NCBI GenBank assembly: GCA_025175895.1
Contig: CM045988.1
Coordinates: 10,755,647 to 10,819,646, forward strand
Length of the DNA stretch: 64,000 bases
Source: Wurfbainia villosa
Taxonomy: Eukaryota; Streptophyta; Magnoliopsida; Zingiberales; Zingiberaceae
Direction: 5' to 3'
Below, one piece after another: positions 10,489 through 20,865 of this stretch. The stretch's first letter is position 1. Each line of letters starts with the position of its first letter. Below the pieces are notes generated by a model. That model did no database searches. It saw nothing but the letters and a program-made list of their open reading frames with translations, and was not told the DNA's origin. The position numbers and the translations under genes were made by a program.

Positions 10489-11538
10489 CACGGTTTTCGG
10501 TTTTGTGTGTTTTTGGATTCGGTTACTTTCATGCACTTATCATATATTGTATATGTCGGATGATAGTAGGATGTGCATAGGATAACTTTTTGGTTGCAAG
10601 CATAAGATCCAACTATTATGGCTATATATGTGTGTATGTCATTGCATGTGTGTGTGATTGTATATTATTTGAATCCTCGGGGTTGACGAGGCTAAATTAG
10701 TATTTAATTTTTGTAATTAAATATGGCATTGTTTAGCCACTCATTTTAGTTTACTTTCGATCTAGATTATTTGTACACTCCTTCGTAGAGTATAGGATCG
10801 ATGGATGTAAATTAAAATAGTTTATCTTGGCTAGGATCTCCTTGGTGACTTGCGCACGGGAAAAGGTGGAGCGGACAAGGTAGCGACACGACGGGACACA
10901 TATTGGAGAACAATGCCATAATAGTTGGGAAAATTCTGATTTTTTCCATATTTATTGCTGATTTGTTTTATGTGCATGTTGCATGTGCTTGAAAATTCCT
11001 CACTGTCAATTTACTAAGTGGGAGAGGGACATTTTAATTAATTCCGTGGCCTCCATTACAATTTGACGTGTGATGCAACAAACTTGCGCGTCGGCTCTGA
11101 GTGCCTTCCTCCCCATCGGATGAGTTAGTTTGCAGATCACTAGGTCAAATAATGGTTATAGGAAATTATTTAGAAGTGTGTGTACTTCCCCATCGGTAAG
11201 GCACATAATCCGAGTTAATTCCCTTAGTATCGTGTAATGGTGCACACTTAGATGCAAATAAAAAGTATCCTCCCCATCGGAGTCACTGCTTTTATTTGTA
11301 GGGCCTAAGAGGAACCAACTATTAATTTTATTTATCAAAAAGTAAGGTTGACAAGATAATAAAATTAAAGGGTTAAACCTCCTCTTACAAATGTAGAATT
11401 CGTATACGTCCACACTATCGTGACATGCGATATTCTCGGTGTTTTGAGGTGTTGGTTGATTTTGAAATTTTATTATTTGAGGAATCAATGATATTTGAAA
11501 TCTAATATTTTGATCATTGTGATTCTTAGGTTTTTCAA
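10489..11538 (+). ncRNA. CopY-0 5' leader with serial stem-loops (candidate RNA structure)
   Basis: About 1.05 kb without a coding signal between PBS and the gag start. By eye I find: GGCTAA/TTAGCC enclosing TATTTAATT/AATTAAATA (10690-10738); ATTTGAC/GTCAAAT (11061-11150); GGAAATTATT with AATTCCC (11161-11223); CAAATAAAA/TTTTATTTG (11255-11298); ATTTTATTTATC with GATAATAAAAT (11325-11365). The middle three carry tccccatcgg or ccccatcgg near their tips. CopY-1 keeps the same set at 31248-32295. A role in packaging, dimerisation or translation is inference; no folding was run. Confidence 0.55.
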
Positions 11539-11564
11539 ATGGCTTTCAACCCACTTGTTGTGAT
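11539..11564 (+). pseudogene. CopY-0 gag, first codons
   Basis: The ATG at 11539 opens MAFNPLVV, equivalent to MTFSPL in CopY-1 (32296). CopX-1 interrupts it at 11565, and gag-like sequence resumes at 38591 (INFLESNYFDWK type). Start choice rests on the CopY-1 comparison. Confidence 0.7.
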
Positions 11565-13789
11565 TGTTAGTAATATATGAGAGATGTCCTAAGGCAATCG
11601 CCTTATGTATGAACCATTTATATGATAAATGAAGATTCATTATTTGAGTATACATGTTTTATGTATTTGATTGGATCTTAAACTCATTTACTGAATGTCC
11701 ACGATACGATTCACAGCATGAGAGAATTTGTGATTGGATCACAACTAGTGAGTATCTCTACATGTGTAATTGTGATGTATCAGAATTATCCCCAGTCGAT
11801 GAATTGATGGATTTGGACACCATAAATTCTGTCGAGACTAGCACGAGATATACTCCTTGGTGTATCCAAGCAGCTGATTCTCACTGGCTGGAGACATTGT
11901 GATGTCCGGAGTTAATCGTGGATGCTAGTTATGGTAACTAGTTCATTGGAGTGACCAGCCGTAAGACTTCATATGGTTCTCTGCATATATAGATATGTCA
12001 ATGAAGTTCTTACTGTGGCTTAAGTGCGATGTTCCTTTGACTTGCGGTATTCAAGTCATCTTGATCATGGAGACTTATGCTTTGACATCTTAAGCAAACA
12101 TCTCTGAGGAGATGTGGACCCGGGATGATTGGGTATAAGTCGAAGTGATCGAAGGTGTTTGAATAGCCTATAAAGGATTCACCACTCCTTGCGAGGAGAT
12201 GTATACCCATGGCCTCTCGTCGGATTGTTACTAAAGTCTTTGGCCAAAGCATTACATGTTTAGAGTAAGGTACTCTTCGATACATGTGGAGTAACTAGAA
12301 TCCGTAGGACGAGGAAATGATACTTGGGCTAGGTGTGACGTAGTCAGCCTAGTGGGGACTGACACAATAGACCATGTCCTGAACCAAGTGGGTATAAGAT
12401 GAGTGAAGGGAATGGGGCACGATTAATTCGAGCTACTGAAGGGTTTCAGAAATAGTTCTGGATCAACCGTTGATCTTTTCGGTTAATTGGGGATCATGAT
12501 GTACTACTAGGTGCCACTCATGATCGTTCTATAATTAATGGTTAATTATAGATGGCCAACATAAACCGAGAACCTATTTGGTCACACGCACAACGAGTGT
12601 AATCCAAAGGATTTAAAACGAGCTTGAGAATGGGATTCTCAGACCGAGAGAAACTATATTTGGTTGGACCAAACATAAAGCGAGCATGAAATTGTTTCAG
12701 TCACAATGGAAGCGTGGATGGGCCGTGTCTTATGAAGACATAATGGATGGACCAAAATGGTTTGGTTCTAATCCAATGGATGAGAATAAACCAAAGGGTT
12801 TGGTTTATATTAAACGAATGAACCAAAGGTTGGTTCGGTTCATTTTAACTTAAAATAAACCATCATGGTTTGGTTTATTTTAACTTATCTTAATGGAGCG
12901 GGTTAACGGGCTTTATGGATATGATCCATTAACCATTAAGAGAATTAGTTCTCTATAAAATAGGGCTTAAACCCTAATCCAAGCACCCTAATTAGAGTTG
13001 CCGCCCAACCTAATTGTGCCGCCCCCTCCATCTTCTCTCCTAGTCGGCGCCAACCCTAGGTGTGCCGCCACCCAGCTTTTGTGCTGCCGTCCAATTCATT
13101 GCCGGCGACCAAGCTTCAGCCGGTGAACACTCCGGCGACCCTCCGGTGATCTCTTGTGGGTTCGGTGATAAGGTGAGCTCCACATCTCCTTTGGCCGGCC
13201 TCTATTCCTCCACCAAAAGCTGTCCAGTTTTTCTGGACAGCTTGTTTCTTTGTTGTCGGAGTGTCGTTTGGACGACGGTTAGTGCTCTGACAGCGCTAAC
13301 TTACGAGATTTGATCTCCGGTAATCCTCTGAGGTGGAGGACGAAGGATTCGTCAATTGGTTGACGAATACCTCTCCGGAGAAGCGAGTTTTGAGAACTCG
13401 TTTTAGGATCAGAATTTGGATTCGGATCGTGATCATCTCTCGATCACGTCGTCTTCAACACGAGGCTAGTAACCCGTACGAAGACGAAGCTCGTGACTTA
13501 GCGAAGTCATCCCAGGAGCTCGGCGTGGATACGGATAGAGACGATTCTTACGAGGATCGTTCCGGTTGATGCCGTTCCCGCTACACGTCATACGGAAGGT
13601 ATAACGTAGTTTAATTTCCTTTTATTGCAAATTTTAATTTACGGTTATGTCTACACTTGTTGTAATAGCATGCGTGTGTTGTGTGTGTTGTAATAAATAT
13701 AGATTTATTATTTTTAATTGCTTCCGCTGTGCTCATGTTTACGAAACATGATCGAACACACACACGCCGCGGTGCTGGAAACCCAAACA
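11565..13789 (+). repeat. CopX-1 5' LTR
   Basis: TGTTAGTAAT..CCCAAACA. Pairs with 27588-28814 plus 37630-38590, with 51147-54446 (CopX-0) and with 59231-61375 (CopX-2). Confidence 0.93.
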
Positions 13790-13790
13790 G

Positions 13791-13802
13791 TGGTATCAGA
13801 GC
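13791..13802 (+). other. Primer binding site of CopX-1
   Basis: tggtatcagagc, one base after the LTR end. Confidence 0.92.
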
Positions 13803-15079
13803 CCAGGTTGTGTTTCGACATAATCGTAAAATGGTTTTGCGATGGTCATAATGTATTTCTGGAAATTTTCTAATTTTGGAAATTTAGAAGTATTTATGGA
13901 AATTTTTTAATTTTGGAAAGTCTAGAAGTATTTATGGAAATCTTCCACATTTGGAAAGTTGGAAGTATTTATGGAAATTGATATTTTCCATAAATAAAAT
14001 ATTTGATTAGATTCTGGAAATTTGTTTCCTAATTTAATCATGATTTGATTTGGGAAATCAAATCTTAAAATATTTTATTTCCATAAGTAGTTTTAATGAT
14101 TTAGGAAATTAGTTTCCTAAATAGATTTTCTTTAATCAAATAATTCCATGAATAAAATATGTGATTAGATTTGGAAATTTGTTTCCTAATTTAATTATGA
14201 TTTGATTTGGAGAATCAAATCTTAAACATATTTTATTTCCATAAATAGTTATGACATATAAGGAAATTATATACATGACATAATTGTATGCCATGTAATT
14301 GCATTAGATGCATAACATTATGTCATGCGTGTCGTGACATGTAGATGTATGCCATGTATGTCATGCCATGTAGATAATAGTTATTTGCATGCAAAGAGGA
14401 TGAGACATAAAAACCCTTAATCAATATTAAAGCCTACACCTTCCATTAATATGGTTAGAACCAGAGTTCTGTTTCTTGTTTGGGTTGTTGGACTCTCTCC
14501 AAGCCCGGCTCGAACCTGAATATGTTCAAACCATGGAATAGTTTAATACTAATATGGTAAGAGTCAGAGATCAATCGTTAGCTTTGGTTGTTGGACTCTC
14601 TCCAAGCTGGGCTAATTGATTGAATGCGCTCTAACCATATTAAAACTATGTCCTGATTAATGGGTTGGCTTTAACCTGGAGCATCGGCTTGTTGGACTCT
14701 CTCCAAGGTCGATGTAAAGGGAGGTGAAGTTGGGTGCTATGCATATGATGCATACTTGTTAATGTGTTAACAACCCGATGTATGTGTGAACATTCAATTA
14801 GTTGATAGCACATTGTGATAGTTGCATATACGGGATATGCAATCGGTATAGATGATACCTACCGTCGTAGTTATGAATGGCTTGTTGGACTCTCTCCAAG
14901 GTTGTTCATAACTATGATGGATATCAGCCCATTCAGAGATGGACCTACAATCTCCCGAAGTGATTTTGGGGTTTTTGAAATTCGAAAAATGAATGGGATT
15001 TATAAATGTATATTGATGCATTTTAAAATCATCTTTCTCATATATGCTCGTTTTTTATTTCTAAGTTAATATATTGATC
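13803..15079 (+). ncRNA. CopX-1 5' leader with four regularly spaced stem-loops
   Basis: About 1.28 kb without coding signal. The first part (13860-14260) is AT-rich, with three tttatggaaat-type repeats and two copies of a roughly 110-bp inverted-repeat unit. The second part holds TTGGACTCTCTCCAA four times (14488, 14591, 14692, 14885), each a TTGGA/TCCAA stem with a CTCTC loop. Each sits between complementary outer arms: TGGTTAGAAC (14452) with GTTCAAACCA (14524); TAATATGGT (14550) with ACCATATTA (14634); CATCG (14682) with CGATG (14710); GTTATGAA (14870) with TTCATAAC (14905). CopX-2 has the same layout. The structure is read by eye; function is unknown. Confidence 0.65.
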
Positions 15080-15206
15080 ATGATGTGTTTGAATTTGCGT
15101 TCCATTTTGGATTCAAATAAATTGACTGGGCCGAACTTCTTGGACTAGCTTAGAAACTTGAGAATTGTTCTCAAGGTGGAAAAGCTTGCGTATGTCCTCG
15201 AAGCGC
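15080..15206 (+). pseudogene. CopX-1 gag, N-terminal part
   Basis: From the ATG at 15080 it reads MMCLNLRSILDSNKLTGPNF and on to KLAYVLEA, the start of a copia gag. Codon 23 is TAG (15146-15148). The same codon is also TAG in CopX-2. TRG-2 cuts the gene after 15206, and it resumes in frame at 24055 (PLPAHPSDNATLDQLLAYQK). Confidence 0.8.
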
Positions 15207-16649
15207 TGTTAGGACCTTTGTAACGCTAGAGGGGGGGTGATTAGCGTCAATGGAATTCAATCGCGGTTGTGTCTACAAATTCGTTAGCGCAGCGGAATAT
15301 AGATAATACAATAACAATAATGAAAACACAACACGCTAACACGAGTATATAACGTGGTTCGGAACCGCACGGTTCCTACTCCACGGATCGGGCTCAAATG
15401 AGCCCTAGCGATGCCAATCACACACCACTATCAAATGACTCCTTCTCGGAACAATCCGGAGGTGGAGAAACCTCGTACAATATGATTACAACAATAATCA
15501 AATGAATACAAGCAATATAGTGAAATACAAAGCAATACAAGTAAAGGAAACACTTTACAAATGCTCTTTGAATGCTTGATCTCTTGGTTGATCGAGTAGC
15601 ACTTGGAGACCTCAATGTGCAGACTACTCGCGCCAAATCGCCTCAAAGAACCATGCCTTTTTCTTCCACCACGAGCTCCATATATAGCTTCAACCTGTGC
15701 TGGAAAAAGTCGATCAGTCGACTGATCGGGACCATCAGTCGACTGATGCCACTGTTGTCGTGAGACAACGGCTAGTTCCATCGGATAAGTCCAAGCGGAA
15801 CTACTATCGATGATTGTGACCATCGATCGGTGATGGAGTACTCACTCGACCGGATCGAGTCTCGACTCCATTCCGTGCTGAATTCACGAGCACGGTCGGT
15901 GATAACAAGATCGATCATTGCTCAAATCATCGATCATTGCCATCATCTCCATTGCTAGGCCATAACCCGTAGTCAAACCCTAGTTGACTCGGTCCAGTCG
16001 ACTGCCACATGGCATCAGTCGACTGGCACACCTCAAACATGAGGTTTTAGCCCAAGTATGGTTCCCCCATACTTGCTAGACCACCCTTAGCCTAGACCTA
16101 AGCCTTCTAGCCATCTCCATCAGCCTCACGCCTCTCGGATCCCTCCAAGTCATCCATGACTTGTTCATCCATCGCGCTAGCCTTCAGATGCTTCCATCGG
16201 CTATGTCATGCTAACGGTGTCTACACCGCCAAGGCACATTGGACTTACGCCGCCAAGACTCCGCTTGGACTTTACGCCGCCAACCATTGGACTTATGCTG
16301 CCAAGACTACCGCTTGGACTTTACGCCGCCAATATCAAACCCTTGGACTTCTCAAATGCCAAGACCATGCTTGGACTTTCCTTGCCAACCCATGTTGGAC
16401 TTCATATGCCAAGACTCATGCTTGGACTTTCCTTGCCAACACATGTTGGACTTCATATGCCAAGAACCATGCTTGGACTTTCCTTGCCAACACATGTTGG
16501 ACTTTCCATTTGCCAAGTACTCAAGACTTGGACTTTCCATGACAATTACATTGTCATATGTTTTTGTCGAAACATCAAAACACATCAAAACATCACTCGA
16601 GTCAAACTCGAGTTCTGGTCAATCGTGACCTGGGCCGATTGCACCAACA
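15207..16649 (-). repeat. TRG-2 3' LTR
   Basis: TGTTAGGACC..CCAACA on the plus strand; partner 22609-24049. Palindrome cluster 15710-16025, tandem inverted-unit array 16225-16540. Confidence 0.93.
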
Positions 16650-16663
16650 ATCTCCCCCTTTTT
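16650..16663 (-). other. Polypurine tract of TRG-2
   Basis: Minus strand AAAAGGGGGAGAT immediately before the 3' LTR. Further tracts of the same kind lie near 16802, 16880, 17083 and 17102. Confidence 0.85.
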
Positions 16664-18224
16664 GATGTTTGACAAAAACCACACAAAACATTGAGTTAGA
16701 ACACTAACTCAATTCCCTTACCAATTATCCCAAATTGATAATCTTAAAAACATTCTCCAAAATGTTTTCTCCCCAAACATTCTCCAAACATTCTCCAAAC
16801 ATTCTCCCCCTTTTTGACAAATAGCAAAAAGGTTATCTCTCCAAGGAAGTCAATGTCTCATGTCCCAATGAGATCTTACAATCTCCCCCTTGATCCAAAA
16901 AAATACCTAGGATGCCTACAATCTTCCTAGTGATAAGTCCCATATCACTCAAGAGAGGCAATCCTATTCACTCTCCCAATTTCCAAATTGGGTATCAAAA
17001 ACTCATCAATTTCCCAAATTGATAACATTCCCATAACTTCTCCTTTTCAAGGAGAATAACACATCCATCATCCCAAGATGGATACCCCCCCCTAAAGGCT
17101 TGCTCCCCCTTGACCATTGCACCAACAATGTCCTTGGGGAGTCCTTAAGCCAATAGGAACTCTAAACAATCAAAATTAAGGTTAGAAATTCAACATTGAA
17201 CTTTCCAACACCTTAACATTGATACAAACCCTAAACAATTCTCCTAATCCATATCCAATGGATTTTCACCCTTTATAATGCTTCCCAAAGCATATCCTAG
17301 GGTTAGGAGTGATTAGGGACTTTAACCATAGCTGAAATCGGGTTAAACAAACCTTGTCAACCCAAAATCAGCGATCGACTACGTCGATTAATGATCATTG
17401 CCATACCCATCGATCATTGCCACTCAAGAGGCGTCCGATTAATCCGATTTTGATTATCAGAAATGAATTTCAAAAAATCATAAATAATTATACGTTTATC
17501 GAAAAATCACGAAATTTGATACGTATAATACTTATGACCAATCAATGGGTGAAAAATGTTTGAAAATTATTTTACCAACAAAATAGTGAAATTGGCACAA
17601 AGTTCAAAACCATTGAAATTTTCAATATTTTGACCCTACTTTGTATCAACTTCATCAATGGTGATTGCTATCAAAAGATAGACTTCACCAAGGTTTTTCA
17701 AAATGATTTTAAAATGTTTTCAAACCTTATCTTGGACCATAATTTATTGGCTAAATATACATAGCTTGTATATTAGCTTTCCTTATGATTTTTGGTGATA
17801 ATTAAAATAAGTTTGAGTTCATCTAGATGCACTACCGATGCACCTTGAACCTAACCTATTATCCTAGCATCTCACATGTATTTAGGGTGTATACATACAC
17901 ATACATGTCAATTAGATGTGAGATGTGGGTTTTGTTCTCCCTAATCTAGAGTTTTATGCATTTTCTAAAGCAACTCTACTTGATTCCCTTATAACTGGGA
18001 CTCCAAGTCATGCCATAGTCCTTAAATCAATTTTAATCAAGTTAATGCATGAATGTATGATCATGGCATAAATAATAGTATTATTAAAACGTGGCCAATG
18101 ATCATGATGTCATGGCATAAGATGAGATCTAAAAGACACATGACATTTATCCTTAATTCTAAAGCATAATCATGACATATAAAATGATTAAGAATAAACA
18201 TGATGTCATGACATGGCATATGGT
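16664..18224. other. TRG-2 internal non-coding region
   Basis: Aligns with TRG-1 1521-3040. It has repeated ctccccct tracts and an echo of the LTR end, ttgcaccaacaatgtcc, at 17117-17133. The rest is AT-rich with no coding signal. Confidence 0.75.
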
Positions 18225-20634
18225 AGCAATACAATTATACAAATATTCATTCATACACACAAGATTTTTCAGAAATAAGGATTTCATTTAAACTTAAATT
18301 TGTCTTTTACAATCAAAAAGAAGATTGGCTAAGCTCAATCTTACTACAAACATTGACAACCACAAAAACAATATCCTCTAATCGTCCGCAGGAGGTGGCG
18401 ATGGAGGTTGCTGCTGACTCAGAGTCCAGGCCCGCATCATCTCTAGCATATCGCGCTGATGCTGCTCTATGCGGCCCTGGGTCTCCTCCATCCTATCGAG
18501 ACGTGTGCCAAAAGCTGCCTGGCCTGCCAATAACTCTGTCAGTCTGGAGTCAACCGACTGCTGATAATCCTCAAATCTGGACTCCAGCCGGCCACGACGA
18601 ACTGATGGACCAGCCGCTGATGTGTCTGCCGGCATCTGGTCATCCTCATCAGAGGTGTCCGCATCCTCGTCGTCCTCTACTGCATCTCTGGGCGGCGGAG
18701 GAGGCTGTCTGTGCGCCCTGGGTGGTCGTGGCGCCAACTCCATCTGTCCAGCGCCCATCCGTAGCTTCGCTAAGGAGAATTCTGAATCGATATACAATCG
18801 TACACTTGATAGCATGAGAGCCCCTATGGATGTTAATGCCTGAGTCGAGCCATGCTTTGTGATGATATGTCCAAAGGCATATGCACTTTCCCTTGCAGGG
18901 AAGTGAAGTGCACAATGATGGAAGATGTTCAATGCAAAGTTTATGTCTAATCAAGGCGATGGCATATAGAAGAAAGAGATGGGGAGGCCGAGATCTTAGC
19001 GGACCAGTGACAATGGCGAAAAACACCCAACAATGACCTTATAAAGGACATTGTATCGTCTGCATAACTCGATGATAGAAAATAGGTTTTGGGCGTGGGC
19101 GTGGATAACCAAAAATGCGCTCATGCATGGACTCCATAGTGATATGGGCAAAAGGCTCGAGGTAGGGAAAGTCCATGGTAGGGTAGAAGATAAAGGTATC
19201 ATTTGGGCCTACACTCGAGAAACTCTGCGATGCGGAGAGTGAACTCAAATCGCGTTTTAGCGAGTAGTGTATGTAGGGCCGTCATCTACCTTTTTAAGGT
19301 TTTGATAGAACTCCTTAATAAGGTCATCATTGATTGGATGCGTGCACAAGACGATCTTCATCAAATTGTAGTATGCAATGAGTTCCATGACGTCACTACA
19401 ATGCCTATCGAAAAAATTCCTATCTATGTACCTAACCAACATAGGTTGATACAACCGAGATTCACTCTCGGATGGATCATTCCTACGGGCTCTCCTATTA
19501 TGAATGTAATGTGATGATATGCAATGCAATGGCAACAATACGTGATTAGATAAACCTACATTGTAATGGAAATGAAAATTAGGGCTCGGAAAGAAGAGTC
19601 GTTACTTAGGCGCCATGTGTGTGTCGGAGGGAAGGCTCAAGAGTTGCTGAGGATCGCCGGAAAAGTCGCCGGAAAGCTTCAGCCGCCGGAACCCTAACGG
19701 AGCAAAGACAATAAACCCTAAATCGCGTGAACTAGTGCTCCAAGATAGGTCAAAAACAAAGGAAGGAGAGAGACATGCTTATCAAACCTAGGGCTTTGGA
19801 AGGTTGACACGCCGGAAGAGCTGGTCGGAGAAGGGAGACGGCGATCGGAGAAGGAAGGAGGAGAAAGTTTTCGTCGCGTGAAATGCCGAACCCTAGCGGT
19901 TCGCGTTTTAAAAACACGATTCAGTCGACTGATGTGGAGCATCGATCGTGATAGCTTAACAGGGTTTACCGGAGTGGGTCATCCGGCGATGATGTTGAAC
20001 CTTCGCGTGCTACGAGCATCGGTCGACCGATGTTGCTCATCGATCGGTGTGCATATCACTCGATCGCTCGTCGAGCACTCGTGATGATGGCCTTCGGCCT
20101 CGGTGAAACGATACCATCGATCGATGATGGACCACATCGATCGGATCGATGGTCGATCGATCGAGTCATGGAGCTAGCACTTTCGGATGGCGTATCGTAT
20201 CGCTACTGATGTTATCGATGTCGATAATCGTATCGATCGATGTCTCGATTTCGATTCAAAATCGAAAATCTCGATTTTATCATCTTAATTGTTCCATTTT
20301 ATCACGTTAGATCTTGTATCTTGAATGTATTGATGTTATACTTTTATTTATGTATTTTTTCTATTTTAATGTTTTATTTCATTTTTGCAAACATTAACAT
20401 TCAATGATTTCCAAAACCTAACATCTCACCCTTTCTAAGTGTTGAAATACACAATCAAGGTAAAAGACTTGTTTTGTGAGATGTAATCTATCCTAGACAT
20501 TCATTTCATGCAAACATATGGTAAAACATATGAAGCATGGTGAATACAAGACATCAAGTTGTGTGGCACTTGAGTATCACTCTAGATATTACCTTTACAT
20601 CTTAACCACATTTCTTGATACATGATCTTCCCAA
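18225..20634 (-). other. Extra 2.4-kb segment of TRG-2, absent from TRG-1
   Basis: TRG-1 and TRG-2 align on both sides (about 3040 and 3110 in TRG-1), but this block has no counterpart. Read on the minus strand it has an AT-rich part, a block dense in ATCGATCGAT and CAGTCGACTG (20290-19920), a leader-like stretch with ccctagg and ccggcg motifs, then the ORF described separately. I find no clear terminal repeats or target duplication, so it may be an original part lost from TRG-1 rather than a guest. Confidence 0.6.
18378..19616 (-). pseudogene. TRG-2 second ORF (additional ORF), decayed, function unknown
   Basis: Same strand as gag and placed where pol would be. A possible start is the ATG at 19616 (MAPK, then stop). 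The clearest parts are 19538-19257, with RYIDRNFFDRHCSDVMELI and NDDLIKEFYQNL; 19248-19039, with FIFYPTMDFPYLEPFAHIT; and 18820-18378, a Pro-rich then acidic region followed by a likely coiled coil (RLTELLAGQAAFGTRLDRME) ending PPPADD. These lie in different frames. The first part reminds me of the 'putative plant transposon protein' domain found in extra ORFs of plant retroelements, where an NDDLVREFYANL-like phrase is common. That link is from memory and unproven. Confidence 0.5.
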
Positions 20635-20865
20635 GTGTGCCAATAATCAAAAGTACACACTATGACCTCTAAATCTAGATAGTGTCAATTTTATTGATTT
20701 TCATGTTTTCAAGATATATATTGACACAACCTAAAATTCTTTGAAATTAAAACTCAAGGATATTTCCAAAGTAACCATAACCTTGAAAGTAACCTTAAAG
20801 TGCCACCTTTATTATGGTTGAGTTAACTACCCATCCAATCAAGGTTGGCACACCCTAAACCCATC

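Noticed and set aside
13333..13569. Frames such as MEDEGFVNWLTNTSPEKR in the CopX LTR (also 38162-38368 and 60919-61281)
   Set aside because: Present in all LTR copies but broken differently in each; likely transcribed LTR sequence rather than a gene.
15418..15823. Minus-strand frames in the TRG-2 LTRs (also 22820-23233)
   Set aside because: Same LTR sequence in both copies, no domain; chance frames.
18225..20634. Captured host gene in TRG-2
   Set aside because: No intron pattern or known plant protein recognised; listed as an additional ORF of unknown origin instead.
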